64,000 bases of DNA from contig NC_051095.1 in assembly GCF_901709675.1 (NCBI RefSeq), positions 24,264,956 through 24,328,955 on the forward strand, in the 5' to 3' direction. Each line of letters opens with the position of its first letter. The stretch's first letter is position 1. The stretch is from Syngnathus acus. Its lineage: Eukaryota; Chordata; Actinopteri; Syngnathiformes; Syngnathidae. Of this stretch, positions 43,072-54,945 are shown in pieces. Both the position numbers and the translations under genes were made by a program. The notes below the pieces were generated by a model. The model had not been told where the DNA came from and made no database searches. It was given only the letters and a program-made list of their open reading frames with translations.

Positions 43072-43713
43072 ACTGAAGATAAACCTGGAAAACAAGAATT
43101 TTGTTGTTATTTTTTGTTTTTTATGTGCAAGAGGGAGACAAAAGGCAAAGCTTATTAATTATTATAGCATGGCATTCTAATTTTGAGAAAAGCGTATTAG
43201 TACTAAATATACAGCACGAGGCAGTACACATACATACCTTCTTAGGTCTACCTCGGCTGATGACTGAAGAGAAACTAACAGTGTGAAGCCGAAGCAGGCT
43301 TATGCAGTGAGGGACACGTACTAGACACGTTTTGATCAATGTTTTCTGAGTAACTGTGTTCTGAAGCATACCTATGAAAATCATGTTAGCTTCCCAAGTT
43401 TTTATTGTGTATTGTTATTCATTTAACAGTACTTAACTTTATTACTTACAAAAATAAATTAGAACTACATAAAATACAAATATCAAATAAATAAAAATTA
43501 TTATATATTATATATATTAAATAATTATTATCATAATAATTATTTTACTTTACAGCTATAAGGCTTAATTATCATTATCCCTAATGCCAATTAACACAAT
43601 GACTTCTTGATTTCCAGAATTTTTCACTTTTTTCGGTTACCATTATCCCCGAAAAATTTTAAATTTCCCCCAGGGTATCCTCGCACCCCCTAGGAAGCAT
43701 TCTCGCACCCCTA

Positions 43714-46640
43714 CTCTACGTTATACGACATGACTTTCTTCACCCAGTCGTTCTCGTCCTTCCTCACTACATGTCCGTACCATCGCAGTCTGCCTCTCCT
43801 CACCACATCCACTATGGCCTCCACTCCCATCTTCTTTCTCAGCTCTGTCTTTTCCTCCCTCATTGACACCCCACACATCCATCTGATCATCCTCATTTCT
43901 GCTCTGTTTAGTTTGTCTTCATGTTCTGTTTTCAGGGCCCATGCCTCACTTCCGTACGTCATAGCACTTCTGACGCAGGCTGAGTACATTTGGACTCTCA
44001 TCTTCAGGGATGGAGCCTTAGATGTTAAGAAGGGCATGAGTTCCCTGAATTTCTTCCACCCGCTTCTCACCCTTGTGGTCACTGCTAGGTCCACCACCCC
44101 ATCAGCGTTAAGCATGTCTCCAAGGTAGCAGAAGCTGTCCACCACCTCGTACATCTCCCCATCTACTACGAGCCCCTCTTGCTCAGCTGGGTCTGCTTGG
44201 GCGACTTCTCCCCTGCACCGCTTGCATTGGAAGGTCTCACTTGCAGCTAGTAGGCTGCCTTTTACTCCGCTGCATCTCCGGTGTACCCATCTCTGACAAC
44301 CATTGTACCGGATAGCGTTAGCTTGCACTCCCTTCCCGCAAACTCCACATGGCCATGCTCCTGACTGCGGTATCACTCCCAGGCCAGCACCACCGACCAT
44401 GACCTTTGATTTTGACGCATTCACCTTCATTCCTTTCACTTCCAGGCATTTCTTCCAGGCCGCTAGCTTCCTAGCTAGGTCTTCTCGACTGTGAGTCATC
44501 AATACCAGGTCATCCGCATAGAGTAGCTCCCATAGTAGTCCACCCCTCACTTCCCTCGATACCACATCCATCACGCTAGCAAACAGTAATGGGCTGAGCA
44601 CTGATCCCTGGTGCACCCCTACCCTTACTTCAAACCCATTACTGTCGCCAACTCCTGTTCTAACAGCTGTGCATGCTCTGCAGTAGAGAGCCATCACAGC
44701 CTTAACCAGTCCATCTTCCACGCCCAACTTCCTTAGGGCCCACCTCACCACCTCCCTTGGCACCCAGTCGAACGCTTTTTCCGGGTCAACAAAAGCGAAG
44801 TACAACCTTTTCCTCTTCTCCTGGTGTTTCTCTTACATCTGTCGGGTGACAAAAATTGCGTCTGTTGTACCTTTACCAGGCATGAAGCCATACTGCATCT
44901 CGTCCACCTCTACCCGTGACCTCACCCTCCTTTCCAACACCCTCTCTAACAGCTTAATTCCATGCTCCAGCAACTTTATTGCCCTGAATGACCCGCATGT
45001 GAGTGGGTCTCCCTTCCTGTTGAATAGAGGCACCAGGACACTTTTTGTCCAGTCCTCCGGAATGTGCCCCTCAGCGATGACACTGTTACACAGGTCAGTC
45101 ATCCACTGCACACCGACGTCTCCCGCTGCCTTTAGCATCTCTGCCACCACTCCAGATAGTCCAGCTGCCTTTCCATCCCTCATGGCCTTCATGGCTTTCC
45201 CCACTTCTGTTCGCGTGATCGGGCAACATTCACCCTCCACTTCGTCGCATCCCACCTCTCCATCCCAGTCATTCTCCACATTCAGCAGCTTCTCCATGTA
45301 CCTTCGCCATATTTCCTTCACTCCTCTGTTGTCTGTCACGATGTTGCCATCCTCATCCTTCACGCAGTTTGCACCGGTCACATCACGCCTCTCCTTAACC
45401 ATTTGCTTCGCTATCTTGAAGAAGCTCTTTTGTCCTCTCTCACTCTCCAATTCACTTGCAAATTCTTTCCTCTTGGTCTCTTGGGCCTCCCACACTGCTG
45501 TCCGTGACGCCCTCTTTGCCTCTACATACCGCGCTCCGTCTGCCTCCCTTTAAGATTTCTTCCATACTTTATAGCACCTCCTCTTCTCATTCACCGCTCT
45601 TTCAACGCCGTCATTCCACCACCATGTCTCTCTTTGTCTTGCTTTACCCTTTGACCATCCGCACACCTCCTCTGTAGCTTCAAGCAGAGCCTTCTTCATT
45701 GCCTGCCCCATGCCATCCACACCACCAGACTCCATCATCTCCTCCACTTCTTCTGCTATTTGCTCAATCTTCTCCCTAAACTCATTTTTATTCCCTGCGC
45801 TATGTAGCTTCCACACCTTCAACTTGGGAGTATGCTTCTTAGCCCCCACCTTCTTGATTCGCAGAGTTAGGTCTCCGATGACTAGGCGATGCTGAGACAC
45901 ACACTCTTCTCCGGGGATTGCCTTGGCATCCCTGACCAGGACGCGGTCCTCCTTTCTGACCATGATGTAATCTATTGTGCAGCCACCCGAACTGTATGTT
46001 ACTAATTTGGCTTCGTCCTTCTTGAAAAGCGTGTTGCAGAGCACCAGCTCCAGTGCGTTGCCGAACTCCAGGATCCTCTCTCCCTCTGCGTTCCGCATGC
46101 CGTACCCCTGTCCCCCATGTACCCCCTCAAAGCCATCTGACTCCCTCCCCACGTGTCCATTCAGATCACCTCCCAGAATTATAACCTCATTCTGGGGGAT
46201 CACTGACAGCACCATGATGGCCTTGTCCCAGAACGCATCCTTCTCGTCCTGACTTCTGCCAACTTGAGGGGCATAGATTGAAATTAAGTTTGTCAGGCGC
46301 TTCCCAACGATCAACTTCACAAAGATGATCCGCTCATTTACCCTGCTAATGCTTAGCACTTGATGTATTCACTTTTTGGCGATAAGTACTCCGACACCAC
46401 CAGTCCCTTCATTGCAGCCTTGCCAGAAGAACTTGTACCTTCTGCCGATTGCACCCAGCATCCTTGCACTTCCACCCTTCCATCTCGACTCCTGGACACA
46501 GCAGACATCCATCCTTCTCCTGTGTAGAGCCTCAACCACCTCCCCCGATCGGCGCGACATGCTACCGATGTTCCATGTAGCCACCCTAACACGTGCCTCC
46601 TGCCCCTCTCTATTCCGGTTCAGGCCTCCCCGCAGTCCAT
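43714..46640 (-). pseudogene. RTE-like LINE endonuclease/reverse transcriptase
   Basis: Order: endonuclease (VATWNIGSMSRRSGEVVEAL, VQESRWKGG, IILGGDLNGHVGRESDG, CTIDYIMVRKE, SQHRLVIGDL), linker, reverse transcriptase (DGKAAGLSGVVAEMLKAAGD, KSVLVPLFNRKGDP, YGFMPGKGTTDAIFV, FAFVDPEKAFDWVPREVV, GVHQGSVLSPLLF, ELLYADDLVLM), a Cys/His cluster (CGVCGKGVQANAIRYNGC, then WVHRRC and CKRC) and the thumb/C-terminal region (FCYLGDML, RRGRLRWYGHVVRKDEN). There are in-frame stops near 46367, 45551 and 44833, and the C-terminus continues at 40404 beyond the hAT insertion. YADD is intact. Confidence 0.92.
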
Positions 46641-47219
46641 CAGTCTGAGGGCCGTCATATAATTTACCTGCGGTTTGGCCTCCTTCTCCATCATTCTTTT
46701 TGTCGTAGGCTGATGAAAATGCCCACGGAGTACTTAAGGCTGTACCCCCGCCTCTCCTGTGTTTGTCTAGCCATACTGAGAATATTTTGGAGCAAAAACG
46801 TTTTACAGTCGGATGCCCTTCCTGACACCAACCCAGGTGGAAATTGATTTTCTGTAGGGGTTGACTCCCTTAGCCCATTCCTCTCCAGAGGAGCCCACTA
46901 GGCAGTGGTACTATTTAACCCATAGTTGGGGGCTGGTTCGTGGGCACCAGGGCGTGTCCACACACTGGTGGGCCTGCGTGCCGCACGTCTAGGGGCCAAA
47001 CCTCCTCCGAGTCCCTTGTAGTTTAGCCTGGGTCCGCGTTGTACCCAGTTACCATGTGTCGCCGCGTGGAGGCACTACATAGGGCTTGCTGTTAGAGAGG
47101 CTATGTACTGGCAGGGAGAGACTTACGCACTCGGCTCTCCCGTTCGCATACTGCTAGCCAGCGGTGAGGGCTGACAGTGAGAAGTGACATGTACTGGGCA
47201 CTCCACCAACACAGTAGAC

Positions 47220-47420
47220 CAGGGGTCTCAAACTCCAGTCCTCGGGGGCCGCATTCCTACATGTTTCCCAAGTTTCCCTCGTTAAACACACCTGATTCAA
47301 ATGATCAGTTCATCCTCACGTTCTGCAGGAGCCTGATAATTGAATCAGGTGTGTTTAACGAGGGAAACTTGGAAAACATGTAGGAATGCGACCCCCGAGG
47401 ACTGGAGTTTGAGACCCCTG
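47220..47420. mobile_element. Palindromic hAT-like MITE, 201 bp
   Basis: Starts CAGGGGTCTCAAACTCCAGT and ends with the inverse, GAGTTTGAGACCCCTG. Flanked by CAGTAGAC and CACTAGAC, an 8-bp duplication with one change; the empty site is visible in the related copy at 41060 ('cacactagacgc'). It lies within the 5' UTR of the RTE-like LINE. Confidence 0.93.
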
Positions 47421-48685
47421 CACTAGACGCATCACAACAACCCGACTCGGTCTTATGAAGTCAGACACACAAGAAGATTTCAATTACTATAATTTACTAG
47501 TGTAAAATTTTTAAAGTGTTCTTTGAATTGGGCAATGTGTTTACTTTCTTTGATCGTTACAGGTAAATTATTCCATAGCTTTACCCCATTGACAGATATG
47601 CACATGCTTTTGAGGGTGGTGCGCACCTTAGGTTGTAAAAGATTCCCTCTCCTTCTTCGATTGTAACCACTTTATCTTTCTATGAACCATTTTTATATAT
47701 TATTAGGGAGTAATTTTTTTTTAGCTTTATAAATAATTTGTGCGGTCTTGAAATCTACCAAATCCATACATTTTAATATTTTTAATTTAATAAATAAATT
47801 ATTTGTGTGTTCACAATAGCCAACATTGTTGATAATTCTAATTGCCTTTTTCTGCATTGTGCATACCGTCATTAGGGTGGTTTTGTAAGTATTACCCCAT
47901 ACCTCAACACCGTAGGACATGTAAGGAAGAAACAGCGAGCAGTATAAATTGTATATAGTTTTCTGGTTCAGTAAGCGTCTGACTTTACAAAGTATACCCA
48001 CGGTCTTTGCCAATTTTGAACAGATGCGTTTGACTTGCGGTTTCCAGCTGAGACTGTGGTCAATTATTACTCCCAGAAAGGAGTTTTCATAAACTCTATC
48101 TAATCTGGTGTTATCACACAATACTTCAATAGTTATGTCTTCTGGGATTTTTCATTTCCCAAAAATCATAAAATTGGTTTCTTTATGTTAAGAGATAATT
48201 TATTTGAGTCAAACCACAGTTTTAGCTTGGCAAGCTCATCAGAGACAGTCTTCATTAGTTGTTGTAGGTTCTCTCCTTCACAAAAGATATTTGTGTCATC
48301 ACCAAAAATGGCAAATTTCAAAATATTAGAGGTGTTAATTATATCATTAATATATAATATGAATACCGTAGTTTTCGGACTATAAGTCGCGTTTTTTTTT
48401 CATAGTTTGGGTGGGGGGGGCGACTTATACTCAGGAGCGACTTATATGTGAATTTTTTCACAAATTTTCAAAATTCAAAAATCCACAATGTAGTGAACCC
48501 GCTATAAACGAACCGCAATGTACCAAGGGATTACTGTCATTTGAACTGAAAGTGACGTCAGCAGCGCGGAGGTTGTTTACATAAAGGACAAAGGATTCAA
48601 TCACGGGATGACGAAGATGACGAAGGGCCCCACGTTTGAAGGATTTAATGATTTGGAGTGACACAAGGTTTGAAAAACGTATTTA

Positions 48686-49673
48686 CCGTCTTTTTCCATG
48701 TATAATGCGCAAAATTTAACTAATTTATTGTCCTAAAATCTGGGGTGCGCATTATACATGGGTACAACCATTTTTGAAGAAAATCTCCCTCGAAATAAAA
48801 CTTGAAATCACCTTTCTTCTTGTTTGTTGTCAATCGCGCATCGCATTCAGCCATCCTGCCCAACACACTTAGTCAGTAAAATTCATAATTGACGACACAT
48901 CGTTTGATGCGATGGTGCAATCCTTGATGGTGTTTTTGTCAAATATTGTTTGTTTTTTAATCTCCATCGCAGACCGGATATCATACGGAGGCCGCCATGA
49001 CAGTATGCGCAGAACGGATGCGCAAGACACGTCAATCGCGCATCGCATTCAGCCATCCTGCCCAACACACTTAGTCAGTAAAATTCATAATTGACGACAC
49101 ATCGTTTGATGCGATGGTGCAATCCTGATGGTGTGTTATTGTCAAATATTGTTTGTTTTTTAATCTCCATCGCAAACCGGATATCATACGGAGGCCGCCA
49201 TTACAGATGCGCAGAACGGATGCGCAAGACACGTCAGCTATATAAAGAGCGAGAGTTCAGTTCTCTACCTAAATGCGTATTACAGGTAATATTTTATTTC
49301 ACAACACTTTGCCTTGTTCCTTTCTTCTCTGCTGTTCACTTCAAACACGCTCCATACGAACACAATGCTCTCGTATCAGACGCTTGCTCGATCACCTGCT
49401 CGTTTGCTGTCACAATGTACCCTACACAAATCCGAAACATTTCTTCGCTATCGAGTTTGTTAGCGCATGCGCAGTGATACTGACCGGCAGAATAACATCC
49501 GGTTGTTCCCAAAGATGATCTTTTTTCTGAAATAATTTTACGTTTACGGACTTAAGTAAGAGTCAAAATTTGGGTGCGTATTATACATGGGTACAGGCTT
49601 TTTTCCAGCATCGACATGCCATTTTTAGGGTGCGTATTATACATGGGGGCGTATTATACATGGAAAATCTTGG
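48686..49673. mobile_element. Pogo-like MITE of the CATGTATAATGCGC type, nested
   Basis: The left end is CCGTCTTTTTCCATGTATAA; the right end 'attatacatggaaaatcttgg' is a diverged inverse; flanked by TA. The interior contains two copies of a 202-bp block ('caatcgcgcatcgcattcag' at 48831 and 49033). Related copy at 23706-24673. Confidence 0.88.
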
Positions 49674-50164
49674 TATGTTATAATTATTTGATATATTTTA
49701 TTTCGTGTAGCAACTTGTATATGTTTTTATCATTACAGTTCAGTAGTTGTTGGCTCGATGAACTCTTGTTTTGTTAAATAAAGAGCCGTTTACCAAACTC
49801 ACGTCTTTCCTGGTACTTTGTTAACGCTACAATATAGTTACGTATATACTAGATCTTTGCGGCACGCGCGCGGCGTTGTTGACGTAAAGGACGAGGAATT
49901 TGATCAATGGATTTAATGATTTGGAGTGACACAGATCGTTTGATAATATTGTTGTAATATGATAGTTATTTGAAATATACTTTATATATCGTTATATGGG
50001 TCTGTGGAATAATGGCGCATATGCGGCGCATACGCGGCATTGTTTACATAAAAGACGATCGATGGATTTAATGAATTGGAGTTCTTATCGTGGCTACAAG
50101 GCAGTTAGTTACAAGGCTTGGCTAGATGTGGTTCAGCCACAGCTGAACACATTTCTGTCCCTTC

Positions 50165-50300
50165 TCAATAAACTCTGCTAAGTCCGGTGCTGTGCAGGGC
50201 GGCTAAGATTGTTCGTTTTGCAGAGGAGAACCCTTCGATGTTCACAGATAGGACCGTCAATGCTGGTCGTGAGGAGGTTCCTCGTTTCCAAGATCGACTT
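50165..50300 (-). pseudogene. Possible LINE endonuclease N-terminal snippet
   Basis: Minus-strand frame reads LTVLSVNIEGFSSAKRTILA, which resembles the first strand of APE-type endonucleases (xxLNVEGxSxxK). It is too short for firm assignment. Confidence 0.35.
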
Positions 50301-50334
50301 TTGTGTCTATCTCCAGGCATGATGTTGTTTTCTG

Positions 50335-50462
50335 TTCTGTAGCTTTGTGGCTTGTAGCTTGCAGCTTTCGGCGTAGCTTGTAGCGTAGCTTGCAGTGTAG
50401 CTTGTAGCGTAGCTTTGTAGCTTATAGCTGTGTTGTAGCTTGTAACTTTGCGTAGCTTCATG
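50335..50462. repeat. GTAGCTT-based minisatellite
   Basis: Irregular tandem 'gtagcttgtagc / gtagcttgcag' units, about ten, inside the pogo-like MITE. Confidence 0.85.
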
Positions 50463-51701
50463 AATTGGAGTGACACCGATGGTTTGATAAACGTGTTATT
50501 TATGTAATAGTTATTTGAATAACTCTGAATGTTGCGTCAGGCCCGTTCTCAGCTCCTCATTTGTGTATATGTCACGTTAGCATACCGTATCCTTTAGCCT
50601 GTTGTTGCTGGTTCATGTCTGTTCTTGGTGTTGGATTTTGACAAATAAATTTGCCCCAAAAGTGCGACTTATACTCCGGTGCAACTTATATATGTTTTTT
50701 TTCACTTTATTGTGCATTTTATGGCTGGTGCGACTTATACTCCGGAGCGACTTATAGTCTTAAAAATACGGTAATTTCGGTCCCAATATTGATCCTTGTG
50801 GAACACCGCAGGTTATATTTAAAAGCATTGACTTTTTCTCTCCCATCTGCACGAACTGCTGCCCATGTTCTAAGTAGCTTTATATCCAACTGAACCCTAT
50901 TCCACTAATCCCATACCTTTCCAGTTTTTGAAGCAAAATGTCATGATTAATTGTATCAAAGGCCTTTTCAAGGTCAATAAAAACTCCCATGGCAAACTTC
51001 TTGTCGTCAATGCTTGTTGACAGTTCTTCCACAAGGTAAATTAAAGCTAAAGATGCAGATCGCTTTGGCCTAAAACCATATTGACTATCAGTTAATATCT
51101 CACACTTATCAATAAAACTGTCCAATCTAACAGCAAATATCTTCTCCAAGATTTTGGAAAATTGGGGAAGCAATGAGACTGGCCTGTAGTTGGTGTAAAG
51201 ATTCTTCTCACCGGCCTTATCGATGGGAACGACTTTGGCTATTTTCATTTTTGTGGGAAAGGAGCCCAGTTTCAGCGAGAGGTATGTGATATGGGATCTG
51301 CTATAGCTACTATTACATATTTAATTAAGAATAGATCAATATCCTCACAGTCCCTTGATGTTTTGTTCTTAAATTGTTTAACAATATCAATTATTTCAAT
51401 TTTATCTGTATCTCTCAGAAAGATGGTAGCCGGGTTTCGTTCTCCAAACAATTGTGGAGGGATTATCTCATCTCATTATCTCATGTCTTCATTCACTTTG
51501 CAGAACAATGAGCTGAAGGTCTGAATGTAATATGGCAACATCCTTATTAAGGTAGCCATTGGCCAGTGGAGAATTGAGGTAACTGGGGTCATAGTTAGAT
51601 TTGATTAGGGTTTGCCTCACAAAGAAGTGGCTGGATATTTTTCTATTGGTTCCCAAGTGAGTAACAAAGCATTGCAGATTTACATATGTTACAATCATGT
51701 A

Positions 51702-51871
51702 CCGTAATTTTCGGACTATAAGTCACGGTTTTTTTTCATAGTTTGGGTGGGGGGGTGACTTATACTCAGGAGCGATTTATATACATATATATGTTTTCTT
51801 TTCACTTTTTTGGGCATTTTATGGCTGGTGCGACTTATACTCCGGTGCGACTTATAGTCCAAAAATTACGG
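51702..51871. mobile_element. Pogo-like MITE, 170-bp short form
   Basis: CCGTAATTTTCGGACTATAA and the inverse end, flanked by TA (51700-51701, 51872-51873). It contains only the two terminal blocks of the 2.4-kb family ('catagtttgggtggggg' and 'cattttatggctggtgcgac'), so it is an internal-deletion form. Confidence 0.93.
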
Positions 51872-51873
51872 TA

Positions 51874-53954
51874 AGTGGACTCAAATGCCTATACTATATT
51901 TGTCATAATTGTTTTTTCACTCAATCATATGCAATGACAGTAATAGTATGTAATAGTTAAAACCATTTATTTGAGTCTAATTGCAAAAGTTGGTTGTATT
52001 TCATTATTAATGAGAACAATACAGAATCAAAGAACATTCGTATTTCAGCAAGGGCAAGAGCAAGTCATTGCTGTCTGAGTCTCTCACTTCAATCCCAGGC
52101 GTAAAAGGGAGCAGAATTGATGTTGTCAACCTGACCGACCCTGTCACTGCAACAATTTAAGAGTAAGCAATCAAACACAAGGGCATAACTGTTTCTAAGC
52201 AAATATCTTATCTCCTTTCACCTAGGCTTGAGTACATCTTGAAATAGATTGTATGTAGGCACTAATAAATCCTTCTCATAAGTCCTCCATCAGCTGAATT
52301 GGTTAAGTAGTGTGAATTCTTGGCAATGAAAATGCTTGTTTTGTGACCAGGGCATTGCGGGGCTGTTTTCTCCTGCCTCCTTTTGAAACCATGCATTAAT
52401 GCAAACATACCATGTTATCCAAAAATTGCTCACCAAACAATGTATATGTTAAAAACAATTATAACACTGTTGAGCTCAACTTTTAACTTGTTCATCTTCT
52501 TGGTCAGGCGGAATGTTGGCTCTGTAAGGCTTTTTACGCTAGAACTGCAAGGGAGATTGATATACTCTACTATAGTTTGTGTTGTGATTGATATTTATAG
52601 GAAATGCAGTCAGATTGAACAGGGAAAAGAAACATCATGACAACATAAGCAGAATAACAGTATATGGCAGCTATAATGTTACATAGGATTCAGGTTTTGT
52701 CGACATTATGTTGAAGAAAGACCGTGCTACACCTTTTGGCAACATCTTTCTGAAACAATGTAGTACATAAATGATTATATTGTTGAGATACAAGAGATAC
52801 AAGTCTCACGAACTTCAATTTTGCTTTCAGCAGTAGATTTGAAAAAACTGAACTTGGAAACAACATGGTGACTCCATCAAAAATTGCCTTTAAAACTGCA
52901 CTGAATTTGCTAACGAGTCATAAAAGTACCATATTTCAAGACAAATTCCTGGTGTGTTCAAAACGAACTGTTTGAAATAAATAACTTTTCAACCAAAATA
53001 TTAGGAAACCAGTCATACCATTATTTTTTGTGTCCGTGTATATAAGCCAATATCTTTGTCATTTCAGAAGTAATATCTACCTGATGAGAGAAATGGATCA
53101 GCAACCACAAATTAAGCATCTATTTGACGTGTTTTACAGACAGAAAATTTATTCTTAGAATGTTCAAGTTAATATTCAGCGGCTAACATGGCTAGCTAAC
53201 ATAAGATAATATTATTAAAGTGTACTTTTACAGATACGCTCCATATTCTTATGTTGAAAAATAAAAGATGGCTCCTGTTAGCATTTTCAACAGCTTCTTT
53301 ATATCGACCTCATCAACATGGAGGTCCCCTTGAGCATCGATGTTGCCACACTGCACGCATACCCTTCTCAATTTGAAGCTTCATTTTCCCATCACTACTG
53401 CACGGTGAGTGTAGGTCATTCGATGCCTGAAGCGAACAGCTGTTTTTCATGCAACCAGTGCAGGACAGACCCTAGAAACAGGCCCTGGCATTTTATCCAG
53501 CTTGCAGAGTGTATCCTTGTGGTAAGTGCATGCTCCAGCGTGCACACAAGAGTACACTCATGTGATGATTTACTTCTCATGCACCTGCAGGCCTTTGATT
53601 TTTTTGCTTTCTCTCATTGTCATTGTTCGACACGCCGTTAAATAAAACATACGTATTTTACACATATCCAGAACTACACACATCCACAAGACCACACCAA
53701 TTCAGACGTTGTCAAGACTAGAGAGTATCAAGACCGAGACTAGACCAAGACTGCAGAGTAAATAAATACATGAGAAAAAAACTAAACAAAATGACTAGTA
53801 TAATTTTTTTCATTACATTTGCAACAAAGCCTAGTATGTGCTTACTGCAAACAAGAATCAAATTAAAGAAGACAGCGAAACATTCACCCCAAAGAAATAA
53901 AGACATGAAATAGAGAAACACATCATGCAACCCTGACATAGTCCCTATATTCAA
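51874..53954. other. Longest stretch with nothing recognised
   Basis: 2 kb of AT-rich sequence without recognised repeats. One plus-strand frame (53318-53641, 107 codons) shows no family motif and is probably chance. This is the part most likely to be ordinary single-copy DNA. Confidence 0.5.
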
Positions 53955-54085
53955 CCATTCATCCATTATCCGAACCGCTTATCCTCACGAGGGTCAAAGT
54001 GTGTCGGAGCCTATCCTACCTGACTTTGGGCAGTCAGCGAGGAATACACAAACAACCATTCACATTCACAATCACACCTAAGTAC
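53955..54085 (-). mobile_element. tRNA-derived SINE 3' fragment
   Basis: 'ccgaaccgcttatcctcacg', 'gtcggagcctatcctacc' and 'acacaaacaaccattcacat' match the 3' half of the 17923-18278 SINE on the minus strand. Confidence 0.8.
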
Positions 54086-54211
54086 AAGCATTCACACTCA
54101 CAATCACGCAAAGAAAATAATGAAAATGGTTTGGTTAAAAAAATTGACACTGGATAATTTCCATGGCACACCTGATGATCTCGCGACACAGTGGGAATCA
54201 CTGAAATATAT

Positions 54212-54945
54212 GGGTGTAAATCGCGGGTTTTGTCACGATACGATATCATATCGATACAAAGAACCACGATACGATATTTGCCGATATCTTAAAGCCTGCT
54301 GTGATTCATTCACGATACATCACGATATAGTGCTCTACGATCGATATAGAACAATATCCTGATTTATAACAATTCATACGCAAAATCAACAAGGTACTGC
54401 AAATTCTTTATTTAGGAAATTACAAGAGTATTGTAGTATACAAAGTGCTTATTTTAACACTGAACTTTATCAAATTCCTATATTTTTTCTCATATAAGTA
54501 AAGAAAAATGAATATTCTTTCTTTTTTTGTAATACCATTAACTTTAAAGTGCATTACTGAACTATTTATTTACAATAATTTTAATTGTCCGTTGAGCCAT
54601 CTTTTCTTTGGAATCCAAAGTGCTTCCAAACGAATGACTTGAAGCCCAAAGGGGAGCGAATTTCCTCGTCTTCTTGGACACTAGCCATAGCACCAGCCCA
54701 GGAGCCGCGTAGTTGTCGGCTCCCCTTTCACGTGCCTGCTCTGCTCACAACACAGCACGCTGCGTACTGCTCCCGGAAAGAGGAAGCAAGCAACAATGAA
54801 CTGGATTTCAAAATAAAGTCGCGTCTAATGTCCGAGGTCAAACACGGCGATATAAATCGATGTTTACGTTTAGCATCGATGCCAATAAATCGTAGAGCAT
54901 TATATCGATTAATCGATGTGTATCGATGAATCGTTACACCCCTAC
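54212..54945. mobile_element. hAT-like MITE with ATCGATA-rich ends
   Basis: The left end 'gggtgtaaatcgcgggtttt' with 'cacgatacgatatcatatcg' and the right end 'gatgaatcgttacaccccta' with 'tatcgattaatcgatgtgta' are imperfect inverses and resemble a widespread fish hAT MITE (TAGGGGTGTAACGAT). The flanking ctgaaata/ctgatata is a possible 8-bp duplication with one difference. Confidence 0.75.

Larger units (their letters stand above)
40405..43713 (-). mobile_element. hAT transposon (ZBED5/SCAND3-like), near full length
   Basis: 3309 bp between CTCTACGT duplications. The left end CAGTGGTTCTTAACC and right end ...GCACCCCTA (inverse TAGGGGTGC) are short, imperfect hAT termini. It carries one transposase gene on the minus strand with a few lesions, and a 0.6-kb LINE derivative has inserted near its left end. 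Only a few lesions and an intact duplication suggest fairly recent activity. Confidence 0.92.
40209..47469 (-). mobile_element. RTE-like LINE, near full length, split by a hAT transposon
   Basis: Minus strand. The 5' end is near 47469 ('tgtgtctgacttcataagac'), the coding region 46640-43714, and the 3' end 40404-40209 with a (GAT)n tail. A 3.3-kb hAT transposon interrupts the coding region between MSYNV and EGTRPSG with an exact 8-bp duplication (CTCTACGT), and a 201-bp MITE interrupts the 5' UTR. Deletion derivatives of this LINE are at 26604-27022 and 40496-41102. Confidence 0.92.
48366..50771 (-). mobile_element. Pogo-like MITE, 2.4-kb copy with proven TA duplication
   Basis: The ends are CCGTAGTTTTCGGACTATAA and the inverse of CCGTATTTTTAAGACTATAA, flanked by TA (48364-48365, 50772-50773). 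Removing it restores the LINE frame GPK-LFI across a single TA, so the target was TA. The interior has the family's unit (gatttaatgatttggagtga at 48640, 49911 and, in diverged form, 50062), a nested MITE and a 'gtagcttgtagcgtagcttg' minisatellite. Confidence 0.93.
47478..51480 (-). pseudogene. LINE reverse transcriptase split by a pogo-like MITE
   Basis: From the right: LGSFPTKMKIAKVVPIDKAG, NYRPVSLLPQFSKILEKIF, YGFRPKRSASLALIYLVEEL, VFIDLEKAFDTINHDILLQK, then CGVPQGSILGPK. The MITE 48366-50771 follows, and the frame resumes with LFILYINDIINTSNILKFAI, FGDDTNIFC, ENSFLGVIIDHSLSWKPQVK, LFLPYMSYGVEVWGNTYK and LKSMCISVNGVKLWNNLPV. The catalytic motif normally FADD reads FGDD. There is at least one stop within the C-terminal part. 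Same family as the fragment at 12116-13428; jockey/I-like, clade not fixed. Confidence 0.88.

Noticed and set aside
53318-53641. 107-codon open frame in an otherwise repeat-free stretch
   Set aside because: Cys/His-containing but without a recognisable pattern or family; the length is within chance expectation, and no splice or promoter evidence was found.
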